From Lachnospiraceae bacterium (GTDB taxonomy: Bacteria; Bacillota; Clostridia; Lachnospirales; Lachnospiraceae), in the NCBI GenBank assembly GCA_014804785.1, contig JAAUZD010000018.1:1-64000 (forward strand): DNA of 64,000 nt, written 5' to 3'. The notes under the pieces were generated by a model. That model ran no database searches, was not told the origin of the DNA, and saw nothing but the letters and a program-made list of their open reading frames with translations. The translations under genes and the position numbers were made by a program. Shown here one piece after another: positions 1-8,219 of the stretch (its first letter is position 1; each line of letters opens with the position of its first letter).

Positions 1-411
1 CTTTTCGCCTATACCGACCTTTTTGAGAAGCTCCTCGGTCTTTTTCACAAGCTCGGGGCTGTTCTTCTGTATCACAAGTGCACCTGTCATGATATTATCA
101 AATACGGTCATGTTTTCGAGCAGATAGATACTCTGAAAGACAAATCCACAGTTTTCACGTCTGAACACAGCAAGCTGATCGTTGGTATATTTCGATATAT
201 CCCTGTCACCGAAGAAGACGCTGCCGAGGGTTGGGGTATCCATTCCCGAAAGTGCATAAAGCAGAGTGGATTTGCCCGAACCCGATGCACCCATTATAAT
301 AGTGAAGTCCTTTTCCCTGATCTCAAGATCAAGATTCTTGATGATGTGCTGCTGCAAGCCGCCGCTTGAGAATGATTTGCACAATTTATCGGTATGAAGA
401 ATTGTACTCAT
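1..411 (-). CDS. ABC transporter ATP-binding protein (MacB/LolD type), 5' part only
   Basis: The reading frame starts with ATG at 409-411 and runs off the left edge, giving the first 137 residues. It shows a Walker A (GASGSGKST, about residues 41-49) and a Q-loop (FVFQSIYLLENMTVFDNI, about residues 93-110) typical of the MacB/LolD/SalX branch, ATPases that pair with an FtsX-like permease for export of peptides or lipoproteins, or for antimicrobial resistance. The signature motif and Walker B lie outside the window. A strong ribosome-binding site (GGAGGG) sits 6-7 bases before the ATG. Its partner permease would be expected to the left of the window. The transported substrate cannot be told. 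The frame is open at the window edge and is real coding sequence. Confidence 0.93.
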   Translation of the reverse strand, partial: MSTILHTDKLCKSFSSGGLQQHIIKNLDLEIREKDFTIIMGASGSGKSTLLYALSGMDTPTLGSVFFGDRDISKYTNDQLAVFRRENCGFVFQSIYLLENMTVFDNIMTGALVIQKNSPELVKKTEELLKKVGIGEK

Positions 412-520
412 ATTTATCCCTCCATAGTGATTGAAAAGAAGTTTGTGTTTCTATGGTGTTATTATACATCATATTTCGAAAAGGTCTTTATCTGTTTACT
501 ATTTGTTTCTTATCTGTTTA

Positions 521-663
521 TTAAATGGACAGTAAGGAACAATAAAAAAGCATTGCCATCAAGGAGCTTGTGGAAGGTCGTGAACTGTGCTTCGGTCAGC
601 GACTCTTCAAAGGGTATGCCGAGCTTGTAAACGAAACTCTTTGAGGTAATTTTGTCCATTTAA
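521..663. repeat. 143-bp segment bounded by 11-bp inverted repeats
   Basis: TTAAATGGACA at 521-531 is the exact reverse complement of TGTCCATTTAA at 653-663. The enclosed sequence has protein-like composition on both strands and looks different from the AT-rich DNA to its right. It could be a small non-autonomous insertion or the remains of a gene. No clear target-site duplication is seen next to the repeats. Confidence 0.45.
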
Positions 664-764
664 AGTGATGGATTTATCAAAATTTTTTTATGTCAATGAT
701 TCCATATTAAAAAATAATTAAAATGGTTGCAATTATGTATATTTTTTCTTATCATTAAACTATA

Positions 765-793
765 TTGATTGTCAATTTGTGATATTGTATATG
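765..793 (+). promoter_or_regulatory. Candidate sigma-A promoter of the chemoreceptor gene
   Basis: TTGATT (765-770), 17 bases, then TATATG (788-793) gives a plausible but weak sigma-A promoter 57 bases before the chemoreceptor start. It lies within an 8-bp inverted repeat, GATTGTCA at 767-774 and TGACAATC at 802-809, which could be an operator. No flagellar sigma-28-type promoter was seen. Confidence 0.35.
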
Positions 794-849
794 GTATATT
801 CTGACAATCGCAAATCATCTAAAGAAATCAATAGGAAAAGAGGTGCTAA

Positions 850-2217
850 ATGGCGGGAAACAGGAAAAAAACAATACTTATGAAAGCAGTTTCGCAGATG
901 AAGGCTGCTGATTACTCCAGCGTGCCTGAATTAGACAATATTTATCAGCGTCTGTTTCATGCAAGGAAGCAATTTGCGGAAATTTTTGAAATGAATATCA
1001 AAGCGGTCATGCAAATCAGTTCTCTTGATCTTACCATGCAGCATGAAACACAGAAAATCGTTGATATATCTCATAATGTTGCAAGAGCTGCCGAAACCAT
1101 CTTCGGTTCTTCCGTAGGAAATTCCAATATGGCTGGAAATGCTGACAATCAGCACGAAGAATTGACCAATACAATTGTTCAAGTTGCCTCAGAAACAGAG
1201 GAAGTCTATACAAAAATCGATGCATGTCAGAATGAGCTTACTTCCATCAAAGATCTCTCTTCACAGACCATCGACAATTCCCACAGACTGCAGGAAGATA
1301 TGGATAATCTCCTTAAAGTAATCGATTCTATGAATGAAGTCATCTCAGGTATCGAAACAATATCCATGCAGACCAATCTGCTGGCATTAAATGCTTCCAT
1401 TGAAGCTGCCAGAGCCGGCGAGGCGGGGCGCGGTTTTGCCGTTGTGGCTGCTGAAATCCGAAAACTGGCAGAAGAAACCCAGAAACTGACCGGCAATATG
1501 AGCGGCTTCGTAGAGGAAATGAAGAATGCATCCCATCAAAGTGTTGAAAGTGCTACAGGAACCATAGCAACGCTTGGAACCATGACCGAAAAGATTGGAA
1601 ATGTATGGAAACTCAACAGTGAAAACCAGATACATGTTTCAAAGGTCAATGAATCCATCAGTTCTATTGCTGCTGTCAGTGAAGAACTCAGCAGTTCCAT
1701 GAATGAGATGGAGAATCAATTAAGAGACAGCACTGAGTTTATGATGAATGTCAGTCAGGAATTAAAAAAGGCTACAGAACCTGTTGTTGGTATTGAAAAG
1801 ACTTTGGACGACACTGTAAAGCAAATGGGCTCCATGTCAGAGGATGTTTTTTTCCATTTAGAAAATGCAGAGTTTTCCAAGCATGTGCGCAATGCAGTTA
1901 CTGCTCACCAGACTTGGCTTAAGAACTTGAAAAAGATGGTAAACGAACGCGCAATCACCCCCTTGCAGTTAGATTCCACAAAATGCGGCTTTGGTCATTT
2001 TTATTATTCCATGACGCCTCAAATACCTGCCATTCGTCAAATATGGGATGCCCTCGGGGGTAAGCACCAACGATTCCATAAATTTGGAGGAGAAGTTATT
2101 TCTGCCTTAAAACAAGAAGACTATGCAAAAGCAGAACAAATATACTGTAGCGCGGAAGTATATTCAAGGGAATTGATTGCAGATCTTGAAAAAATAATAC
2201 AATATGCATCAAATTAA
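850..2217 (+). CDS. Soluble methyl-accepting chemotaxis protein with C-terminal CZB zinc-binding domain
   Basis: This 455-residue receptor has no signal peptide or membrane segment, so it should sense in the cytoplasm. The helical signalling domain spans about residues 90-320; its conserved hairpin tip ([20 protein letters not shown], about residues 177-196) contacts CheA/CheW. The last 110 residues look like a chemoreceptor zinc-binding (CZB) domain: a His in AHQTW, the KCGFGHF motif and a later KHQRFH element supply the 3His/1Cys ligands known for this family. Such receptors are reported to respond to zinc or to hypochlorous acid. The start ATG follows AGAGGTG. It is monocistronic: its 3' end faces degV across a strong bidirectional terminator. 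No other chemotaxis genes are adjacent. Confidence 0.93.
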   Translation: MAGNRKKTILMKAVSQMKAADYSSVPELDNIYQRLFHARKQFAEIFEMNIKAVMQISSLDLTMQHETQKIVDISHNVARAAETIFGSSVGNSNMAGNADNQHEELTNTIVQVASETEEVYTKIDACQNELTSIKDLSSQTIDNSHRLQEDMDNLLKVIDSMNEVISGIETISMQTNLLALNASIEAARAGEAGRGFAVVAAEIRKLAEETQKLTGNMSGFVEEMKNASHQSVESATGTIATLGTMTEKIGNVWKLNSENQIHVSKVNESISSIAAVSEELSSSMNEMENQLRDSTEFMMNVSQELKKATEPVVGIEKTLDDTVKQMGSMSEDVFFHLENAEFSKHVRNAVTAHQTWLKNLKKMVNERAITPLQLDSTKCGFGHFYYSMTPQIPAIRQIWDALGGKHQRFHKFGGEVISALKQEDYAKAEQIYCSAEVYSRELIADLEKIIQYASN

Positions 2218-2223
2218 AGATAC

Positions 2224-2271
2224 ATAAATTTTCAGGAGACAGGTATTACTGCCTGTCTCCTGAAAATTTAT
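2224..2271. terminator. Bidirectional terminator between chemoreceptor and degV genes
   Basis: A perfect 20-bp stem (2224-2243 with 2252-2271) closes an 8-base loop, with A/T-rich outer ends on both sides that give U-tracts in either direction. It lies between two convergent genes. Confidence 0.92.
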
Positions 2272-2276
2272 ATTGG

Positions 2277-3152
2277 TTATCTTGAATTTCCCTCAAAGAA
2301 CAATGCAATCGTCCCCGGACCGGAATGTGCGCCAATAGTTGGTCCAATATGATTAATCATAAATTCCGTAATTCCAAACCGCTTCTCAATCTCCGCCTTT
2401 ACATATTCTGCATCTTCCAGTGCATCTCCATGACTGATGAATATGATATCATTTTTTTCAAGATATCCATCAGCTACCTTTTCCTCCATATAATCAACCA
2501 GTGCATTTAAAGATTTCTTGCGTCCTCTCACCTTACTTAGAGGAATCAAATGCCCTTCGTCATCCACATGAAGAATCGGCTTAATCCCCGCAATCGTTCC
2601 GACAATAGCGGCTGCCTTGCTGACACGCCCTCCGCGATAAAGATGATTTAAGTCATCCACGGTAAACACATGAGTGAGATGAGGTACCAGTTCATTTAAA
2701 TAATCAGCCGTCTCTTCCATGGATTTCCCCTGTTTTTTCATCATAACTGCCTTATAGACAAACAATCCCTCTCCCATTGAAGCACATTTGGAATCCACCA
2801 CAATAATGCGGCAGCCTTCCTTTTCCTCCATCAATTCTTCTGCTGCAAGCATTGCATTACCGCAGGAACCGCTTAAACCGGAGGAAAAAGAAATATAAAG
2901 CAGATTTTTATTTTCTTCCAGAAATGCCTCAAAATATTCCTTATACTGCTGGGGATTTACCTGCGAAGTGGTAGGCATCTTCCCCTCCTCACGCATCAAA
3001 CGATAAAATTCCTTCCACTCCAGTTCCTTATCCTTCCCATAGGAAACTTCATCCATGATATAATTAAAATATATCAATCCAAGTTGATTTTCTTTTATGT
3101 AATCCATTGGTAAATCTGCCGTAGTATTGGTAATAATCTTAAATGCTTCCAT
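2277..3152 (-). CDS. DegV family fatty-acid-binding protein
   Basis: The 291-residue protein has the two-domain DegV fold signature. The N-terminal part carries TTADLP and TSQVNP, followed by SFSSGLSGS, which forms the fatty-acid carboxylate-binding region. The C-terminal part carries GRVSKAAAIVGTIAGIKP and the late HIGPTIGAHSGPG motif. Relatives (FakB) hold a fatty acid in the cytosol while FakA kinase phosphorylates it for phospholipid synthesis; many Clostridia have several DegV paralogues of unknown specificity. No fakA is next to it, so the partner is presumably elsewhere. The start is supported by AAAGGAG nine bases upstream. Length is typical of the family. Confidence 0.93.
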   Translation of the reverse strand: MEAFKIITNTTADLPMDYIKENQLGLIYFNYIMDEVSYGKDKELEWKEFYRLMREEGKMPTTSQVNPQQYKEYFEAFLEENKNLLYISFSSGLSGSCGNAMLAAEELMEEKEGCRIIVVDSKCASMGEGLFVYKAVMMKKQGKSMEETADYLNELVPHLTHVFTVDDLNHLYRGGRVSKAAAIVGTIAGIKPILHVDDEGHLIPLSKVRGRKKSLNALVDYMEEKVADGYLEKNDIIFISHGDALEDAEYVKAEIEKRFGITEFMINHIGPTIGAHSGPGTIALFFEGNSR

Positions 3153-3294
3153 CCTGTTTTACTCCTTTTAATCTATTCATTTCACAACTTTAACATTTTA
3201 ACATTTTTATCCAAATTTTACAAATAATACCACATCGTTTCATATCTGCCACACCCCAAAATATTATCTCTGCCGAAATTTCCTCTATAACCAA

Positions 3295-3333
3295 AACCGG
3301 TCATTCTACAATCAAAATGCAAAATGACCGGTT
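3295..3333 (-). terminator. Terminator downstream of the GerA/SpoVAF-like gene
   Basis: AACCGGTCATT (3295-3305) pairs exactly with AATGACCGGTT (3323-3333) across a 17-base loop. On the minus strand the stem is followed by TTTTGG, a short U-tract. It lies 62 bases beyond the stop of the germination gene. Confidence 0.75.
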
Positions 3334-3339
3334 CTTTTG

Positions 3340-3394
3340 TTAAAATAAACTGCCCGGCAGCGTTTGTTACAATAAGCAGCCAGCAGCGTTTGTT
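3340..3394 (-). repeat. REP-like palindromic repeat, two tandem shortened copies
   Basis: Two overlapping degenerate units (about 3340-3368 and 3366-3394) share the outer elements ACAATAAGC and CAGCGTTTGTT with the full-length copies at 40374-40412 and 42779-42817, but the central hairpin is deleted. The array begins two bases after the stop codon of the germination gene, in the same orientation relative to the gene as at the other loci. Confidence 0.7.
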
Positions 3395-3395
3395 G

Positions 3396-4814
3396 CTATT
3401 CTCTTGACCCCGGCAGCCTATATCTGAACAGTCTTTTTGAAAGCTGCTTCAAATTAAAAGGAAATAAAGGATAGACATAACTCTTTCCCGATACAGTTCT
3501 ATTTGTTACAATTGCCAGAATCAGCAGAATGACTGCTGCAATATATCCCCACACACCGAAAATTGCCGTCAGAATCAAATTGATGATACGCATGAACTTA
3601 ATCGCATAGCTGAGTTCATAACTTGCCTGCGTGTAATTAGCAATTGCCACGAATGCCATATACAGCATAACCTCTGAATTGAACCATCCGCTGTTTACGG
3701 AAAATTCTCCTAAGACGAGCGCCGCCATGACACTTAACGGAGTACTCAGCATATTGGGGGTATTTACCGCCGCAAGCCGTAAGCCGTCAATGGCAAGCTC
3801 TAAAATTAAAAACTGCCAGACCAGCGGAATATTGGTGGGTTCCTTAACCATGATAAATTCAAATCCTGCCGGTATCCACTCCGTTCTCTGCATAAGAAGC
3901 AGAAAAGTCGGTGTCAAAAAATAGGTAATAATTGCTATTAAAAACCTGGATAATCGAAGATAGGTCCCGGTAATCGGCGGGAAATAATAATCATCTGCCT
4001 CTTCCACAATGTCAAAAATAGAGGTAGGCGTAATCATCGCAGAAGGTGAATTGTCCACCAGAATGACAATGTCGCCCTCCAGAATCTGTGCAGATGCAGT
4101 GTCCGGTCTTTCCGTAAATTTAAATTTCGGAAAAGGATTATACCACTTCTTTTTATAAAGACATTCCGCCAGACTTTCCTGATTCATGGTAAGAGCATCC
4201 ACTTGTATCTGATTGATACGTTCTTTAATTTTGTCCAAAAATCCATGATCCACCCTGTCATCCATATAACAAAGTACAATATCCGTCTGTGAGCTGTTTC
4301 CGGCATGAAGCATTTCCATATGCAGCTGCGGGCTTCTGATTCTCCGGCGGATCAGCGCTGTATTAAATACAATCGTTTCAACAAATCCATCTTTAGAACC
4401 GCGCAGAACCTTATCTTTTTCAGGCTCTCCCACACTTCTTGCCGGATAGGTTCTCGAATCGATTAAAAGACAACGGTCATATCCGTCAATAAAAAGCGCA
4501 AACACCCCCGACATGATAAAATAAGTAATCTGATCCCAACTATCCTGCAAATCCACCTCTACATAGGGCAGACTGGTTTTTGACATCTCATGGACATCAG
4601 CCGGCATTTCGTCTTCTTTGATATCCATAAAATACTGCAGCATCTTCTGCATCAGCTCATCTTTGCAAAAACCATCGATAAAATACATACAGGCTTCTCT
4701 TCCGCCGATTTGTATGACCCGGTAAACAATGTCAAAATTTTGGTCTACCGCAAGACAATTATTTAAATACTTCATATTTTCAGAAAGCGACGTACTCATT
4801 TTATTTGTATCCAT
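3396..4814 (-). CDS. GerA-family spore germination protein, SpoVAF-like
   Basis: The 472-residue protein matches the GerAA/SpoVAF family: a long soluble N-terminal region (to about residue 275), the conserved LEGDIVILVDNSPSAMI segment with the following PTSIFDIVEEADDYYFPP type motif, and then about five hydrophobic segments (LIAIITYFLTPTFLLLM onwards). GerA proteins sit in the spore inner membrane and act in nutrient-triggered germination; SpoVAF works with the SpoVA dipicolinate channel. No GerB or GerC partner is adjacent, which favours a SpoVAF-like role over a complete germinant receptor, but this is inference. The ATG at 4812-4814 was chosen because AAGGAG lies six bases upstream; a longer frame begins at 4853. 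It has its own sigma-G-like promoter. Confidence 0.9.
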   Translation of the reverse strand: MDTNKMSTSLSENMKYLNNCLAVDQNFDIVYRVIQIGGREACMYFIDGFCKDELMQKMLQYFMDIKEDEMPADVHEMSKTSLPYVEVDLQDSWDQITYFIMSGVFALFIDGYDRCLLIDSRTYPARSVGEPEKDKVLRGSKDGFVETIVFNTALIRRRIRSPQLHMEMLHAGNSSQTDIVLCYMDDRVDHGFLDKIKERINQIQVDALTMNQESLAECLYKKKWYNPFPKFKFTERPDTASAQILEGDIVILVDNSPSAMITPTSIFDIVEEADDYYFPPITGTYLRLSRFLIAIITYFLTPTFLLLMQRTEWIPAGFEFIMVKEPTNIPLVWQFLILELAIDGLRLAAVNTPNMLSTPLSVMAALVLGEFSVNSGWFNSEVMLYMAFVAIANYTQASYELSYAIKFMRIINLILTAIFGVWGYIAAVILLILAIVTNRTVSGKSYVYPLFPFNLKQLSKRLFRYRLPGSRE

Positions 4815-4850
4815 AAAAAACTCCTTCCGCGCATCAATGCATTCTCTTAG

Positions 4851-4881
4851 CATTATGTGGCAAAAGGAGTATTTTTATACA
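4851..4881 (-). promoter_or_regulatory. Candidate sigma-G promoter of the germination gene
   Basis: On the minus strand TGTATA (4876-4881) is followed after 18 bases by CATAATG (4851-4857). This fits the forespore sigma-G consensus (GHATR, 17-18 bases, CATNNTA) at all positions but the last. It lies 37 bases before the chosen start, as expected for a forespore-made germination protein. Confidence 0.6.
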
Positions 4882-4900
4882 AATTGAAAATATTTTCTAT

Positions 4901-5341
4901 TTACTGTTTTCCGGTACTGCCAAATCCGCCCCGATCAGTTCCTTCCAAGACACTTACCTCCTGAAAATGAATCTTTGGCTGATTTTCAACGATCCGGAAC
5001 TGACAGATTCTGTCGTTGCAGGAAATATGCGTATCCCGCATAGCGTACACCGGCATGAACCACTGATCATTATCACCGCAGTAAGAACCATCAATCACCC
5101 CCTGATGATTCGTCTGGATGATGCCGAAATTTTTGAATGTGGAACTTCTTGGCACAACATGGGCTTCATATCCTGCCGGCAGTTCCATTGCAACCCCCAG
5201 AGGAATCAGGAAAAATTCCCCCTGTTTTAAATCTACATCCTGCGCGGCGCGAAGGTCAATCCAGTCAGACTTTCCGTCTATATAAGTAAGTTTTTCAATC
5301 TTATCAGTAAAATATTTAATCCTGATTGTTTCCATATTCAA
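4901..5341 (-). CDS. dut: dUTP diphosphatase (dUTPase)
   Basis: It hydrolyses dUTP to dUMP and pyrophosphate, which keeps uracil out of DNA and supplies thymidylate synthesis. At 146 residues it shows all five trimeric-dUTPase motifs: DLRA (motif 1), [11 protein letters not shown] (2), [11 protein letters not shown] (3, with the catalytic Asp region), DRICQFRI (4) and RGGFGSTGK (5, the C-terminal P-loop-like arm). It follows nrdG by 14 bases and is the last gene of the nrdD-nrdG-dut operon, tying dUTP removal to dNTP production. The start is probably TTG at 5339-5341, with AAAGGA eight bases upstream; the ATG two codons later lies rather far from that site. Confidence 0.95.
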   Translation of the reverse strand: MNMETIRIKYFTDKIEKLTYIDGKSDWIDLRAAQDVDLKQGEFFLIPLGVAMELPAGYEAHVVPRSSTFKNFGIIQTNHQGVIDGSYCGDNDQWFMPVYAMRDTHISCNDRICQFRIVENQPKIHFQEVSVLEGTDRGGFGSTGKQ

Positions 5342-5355
5342 AGAAGGAATCCTTT

Positions 5356-5865
5356 CTATGCGTAATCTCCGCAGTGCAGAACCGGAACGGAAGGATCCGT
5401 CTGCTTAAGCGTATTTTTGACATCAATCACTCTTTGGTTGCTGCTTCCCTTCCAGAGAAGCTTATTATCTTTTTTATCAATCTGAAATTCACCATCCACC
5501 AGCACGTCAATGTACTGCATAATGGAATAGTGCATGATATTTTCCCAACTATCCCCTGTATATAACCATATGGTTTTATCCGGATACTTTTCCTTGATTT
5601 CGGTTATAAAATTCCTAACATCCAGCCGGTTCGCTGCATGAAGCGGATCACCGCCTGAAAAGGTGATGCCTGAAATATAAGATTTATCTAACTGCTCGAA
5701 AATCTCCTGCTTTGCATTGTCGTCAAAAAGAAGTCCTCCAGCAGGATCCCATGTGATAGGATTATGACATTCCTTGCAGCAGTGGGAGCATCCCGAAACC
5801 CACAGCACTACGCGCAGCCCGTCACCGTTTAGCATATCGTCCTTTGTAATATTGTGATATCTCAT
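5356..5865 (-). CDS. nrdG: Anaerobic ribonucleoside-triphosphate reductase activating protein
   Basis: This radical-SAM enzyme of 169 residues installs the glycyl radical on NrdD. The 4Fe-4S cluster motif CX3CX2C is seen in [13 protein letters not shown] near residues 24-36, followed by the SAM-contacting GGDPL at about residue 72. A His-rather-than-aromatic residue follows the last Cys, as in other Gram-positive NrdG. The gene starts five bases after the nrdD stop and is clearly co-transcribed with it. Length and motifs are typical. Confidence 0.96.
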   Translation of the reverse strand: MRYHNITKDDMLNGDGLRVVLWVSGCSHCCKECHNPITWDPAGGLLFDDNAKQEIFEQLDKSYISGITFSGGDPLHAANRLDVRNFITEIKEKYPDKTIWLYTGDSWENIMHYSIMQYIDVLVDGEFQIDKKDNKLLWKGSSNQRVIDVKNTLKQTDPSVPVLHCGDYA

Positions 5866-5869
5866 TTAC

Positions 5870-8047
5870 TCACATGCTCTTCCTTTCTGCAATTTCTGCC
5901 ATCTTTGCTTCGTTCAGTCTGGTATCTCCATGCACTCTGGAATAAGACAGATATCCGTTCATACGTTCAATCTTAGTCAGATTCTTACTTCCGCATACCG
6001 GACATACATCCATCTCTAATTCCTGGTGACCGCAGTCATCGCAGTAAGCAAGGGATAAGTTGACCCCTTCATAAAAGCCCATATCCATGGCTCTGCGGAT
6101 TAAAGTTTTAATCGCATCAATATTATAATCGATAGGATATTTTACATACTGTATTTTTCCGCCATTTGAAAGCTCCCAGAAACGATATTCCAGATCCTGC
6201 TTCTGGATAGGCGTGATATCTTCGGAAACATGGCAGTGGAAACTGTTGGATACATATTCTCTGTCTGATACGCCTTCAATAATCCCATATTTTGCCCGGA
6301 ATTGTTTTACCTGAAGACCGCAGAGACTTTCAGCCGGTGTTCCATAGATGGCATAAAGGTTTCCATCCTCCTCTTTAAACTCATTTACCTTCTGATTGAT
6401 ATGCTCCAGCACTTCCAGGGCAAATTCTCCATCTTCCACCAATGACTTTCCATTATACAATTCCTGCAACTCATTGAACGCAGTAATACCAAAGCTTGCC
6501 GTAGCTGATTTAAGAATCGGTTTGATTTTATCCGACAATTTTAAGTTTCCGCCTAAAAACCCGCCTTCACAATAAGCAAGCGGATTGGTGGAAGCCCTCA
6601 TTTCACCCAGATAAGCATACGTTCTTATATGAAGCTGACGGATCAGATTTAAATAGTAATCCAGCACTTCATAGAAATCCCTATTCTCCTGCTTCGCCTT
6701 TGCAAGAATCATAGGCAGATGGAGGGATACAGCCCCTATATTAAAGCGTCCCACAAAAACAGGTTTATCATTCTCATCTGCCGGATGCATACCGCCCCTC
6801 TCGTACCAGGGTGAAAGGAATGCACGACATCCCATGGGGGAAATCACCTTTCCATACTGTTTATACATACTTGCAATGTATCCCTTTCCTGTTAAAGAAA
6901 GCCAATCAGGGTACATCGTCTTTGCTGAACATTTCACACCGGCTTCAAACACCTTCTCAAGTTCTTTGCCGGGACCATGAAGATTTTCATCATACAGGAA
7001 TACAATTTTAGGGAAAAGCACTGGTTTTTTACAATCCTTTTTCCCCTGTCCTCTTCTTCTTACATTTAAAAGAGAGATGGTTGCCAGCTGTGCAAACTTT
7101 CCGGTACCGATTCCGGCTGTCACCGTAATAAAAGGATAGTCGCCGCGACTGGACGCAACTGTGTTAAATTTATATTCCCACCCTTGGAATCCCTGCTCAA
7201 ATTCACGCTTCACATCAGCATATGCCTCCGCACGTGCGGTTTCTTCATCAATACCAAGGTTTGCATATTTTTTAAGACTTCTCTGATAAGTTTTTTCTGC
7301 GTAAGGCTCTAAAATCTTATCCACTTCCGGAACTGTAAATCCGCCGTATTGCTGACTTGCCGCACTTAGAACGATATCGCCTATTACGTCAAAGGCTACA
7401 TCCAGTGTTTTAGGCTCATTATACCAGATGTTCCCCATCTCAAAACCGCCGGTCAGTACATTTGCCACATCAAAAAGACAGCAGTTCATGGTATCCCGCC
7501 TTGCCGACATATCATGCACATAAATATAACCGTCCCTGCAGGCCTGTATCTCCTCTGTAGTCATAAAAAACTTCTGATATAATTCTTTATTAAACTGATT
7601 AAAAATCAGGCTTCTCTTCGTAGATACAAGAGCGCTGTCCGTATTGGCATTTTCCTTATCTCCAACATACATGATAGACTGGCTTTTCTTGTAGACATCA
7701 TCCATCATGCGGACAAAATCCTGTTTATAATTACGGTAATCGCGATAGCTTTTTGCTACAATAGGCTTTACATCCTCAAGCGCGCTTTCCACAATATTAT
7801 GCATAATTGGAATCGGAATCTGATCCTGTTCCAGCTCATTTACTTTATCCACAACATATTGGCAGATATGTTTCTTTTCTTCATCAGTAAATTTTGTCAA
7901 AGCCCGGTAGGCGCTTTTCCCAACGGCATCAATTACTTTTTGCACATTGAAAGCTTCAAGGCTGCCATCCTTTTTTATTACTTTGACAACTCCTTCCGGC
8001 TTAAATAATGTACCGTATTCTGCAGTATTTTCCTGCATACCACTCAT
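5870..8047 (-). CDS. nrdD: Anaerobic ribonucleoside-triphosphate reductase (class III)
   Basis: It reduces NTPs to dNTPs without oxygen, using a glycyl radical and formate or thioredoxin as reductant. The 725-residue protein begins with an ATP-cone (about residues 18-105; VVKVIKKDGSLEAFNV), the allosteric nucleotide-sensing domain. The 10-stranded barrel follows. Near the C-terminus there is a zinc site of four cysteines (CDDCGHQELEMDVCPVCG) and the glycyl-radical loop SRVHGDTRLNEAKMAE at about residues 699-714. The start has TGGAGGAAATGAC before ATG. Transcription is expected from the promoter at 8141-8169 with NrdR-type operators just downstream. No class I or II reductase is in the window. 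Confidence 0.97.
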   Translation of the reverse strand: MSGMQENTAEYGTLFKPEGVVKVIKKDGSLEAFNVQKVIDAVGKSAYRALTKFTDEEKKHICQYVVDKVNELEQDQIPIPIMHNIVESALEDVKPIVAKSYRDYRNYKQDFVRMMDDVYKKSQSIMYVGDKENANTDSALVSTKRSLIFNQFNKELYQKFFMTTEEIQACRDGYIYVHDMSARRDTMNCCLFDVANVLTGGFEMGNIWYNEPKTLDVAFDVIGDIVLSAASQQYGGFTVPEVDKILEPYAEKTYQRSLKKYANLGIDEETARAEAYADVKREFEQGFQGWEYKFNTVASSRGDYPFITVTAGIGTGKFAQLATISLLNVRRRGQGKKDCKKPVLFPKIVFLYDENLHGPGKELEKVFEAGVKCSAKTMYPDWLSLTGKGYIASMYKQYGKVISPMGCRAFLSPWYERGGMHPADENDKPVFVGRFNIGAVSLHLPMILAKAKQENRDFYEVLDYYLNLIRQLHIRTYAYLGEMRASTNPLAYCEGGFLGGNLKLSDKIKPILKSATASFGITAFNELQELYNGKSLVEDGEFALEVLEHINQKVNEFKEEDGNLYAIYGTPAESLCGLQVKQFRAKYGIIEGVSDREYVSNSFHCHVSEDITPIQKQDLEYRFWELSNGGKIQYVKYPIDYNIDAIKTLIRRAMDMGFYEGVNLSLAYCDDCGHQELEMDVCPVCGSKNLTKIERMNGYLSYSRVHGDTRLNEAKMAEIAERKSM

Positions 8048-8087
8048 GTCATTTCCTCCATTCTATCTCTCATCCGTGATTCAAAAC

Positions 8088-8131
8088 CACAAAATCTAGT
8101 AATTAAAAACCACATCAGTCAAGATATTGTG
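8088..8131 (-). promoter_or_regulatory. Pair of NrdR-like boxes upstream of nrdD
   Basis: Two degenerate copies of the NrdR box lie at 8088-8101 and 8118-8131 (minus strand TACTAGATTTTGTG and CACAATATCTTGAC), matching about 11 and 10 of 14 positions of the CACTATATATTGTG-type consensus. Their centres are 30 bases apart, close to the three-helical-turn spacing known for NrdR pairs. They sit from about 10 bases downstream of the -10 box, where a bound repressor would block initiation. No nrdR gene is in the window. Confidence 0.6.
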
Positions 8132-8140
8132 CTAGTAATT

Positions 8141-8169
8141 AGTATAATGAAAGCGTATGCAGATGTCAA
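8141..8169 (-). promoter_or_regulatory. Sigma-A promoter of nrdD-nrdG-dut
   Basis: On the minus strand TTGACA (8164-8169), a 17-base spacer and TATACT (8141-8146) form a near-consensus sigma-A promoter about 94 bases before the nrdD start. Confidence 0.82.
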
Positions 8170-8219
8170 CTTGATAATCCACATAAAATCTGCCAAAAAA
8201 AACGGGAAAGAATTGTCTA

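Larger units (their letters stand above)
412..849. other. 438-base intergenic region with promoter-like sites and an inverted-repeat element
   Basis: I see no convincing complete gene here. From left to right it holds a -10-like box for the leftward ABC gene (rc TATAAT at 461-466), a 143-base segment bounded by an exact 11-bp inverted repeat (521-531 and 653-663), an AT-rich stretch (about 665-760), and the promoter region of the chemoreceptor at 850. The segment between the repeats reads open on both strands: on minus a 49-codon frame from ATG at 657-659 to a stop at 510-512, and on plus about 33 codons ending with TGA near 643. Neither has a ribosome-binding site and I do not recognise either product, so they are best seen as coding remnants. 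Confidence 0.6.

Noticed and set aside
394-630. Plus-strand 78-residue open frame
   Set aside because: It starts inside the 5' end of the ABC gene on the other strand, lacks a ribosome-binding site and has an odd composition; treated as chance.
767-809. Invertible promoter (phase variation) before the chemoreceptor
   Set aside because: The repeats are only 8 bp and 27 bases apart, much shorter than known invertible promoters, and no recombinase gene is near.
3340-3394. CRISPR array
   Set aside because: The units are adjacent, palindromic and only two in number, without unique spacers or cas genes; they belong to the dispersed repeat family.
4858-4900. Terminator after the GerA-type promoter near the dut 5' side
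   Set aside because: GAAAATATTTTC is a loop-less AT palindrome with no GC stem.
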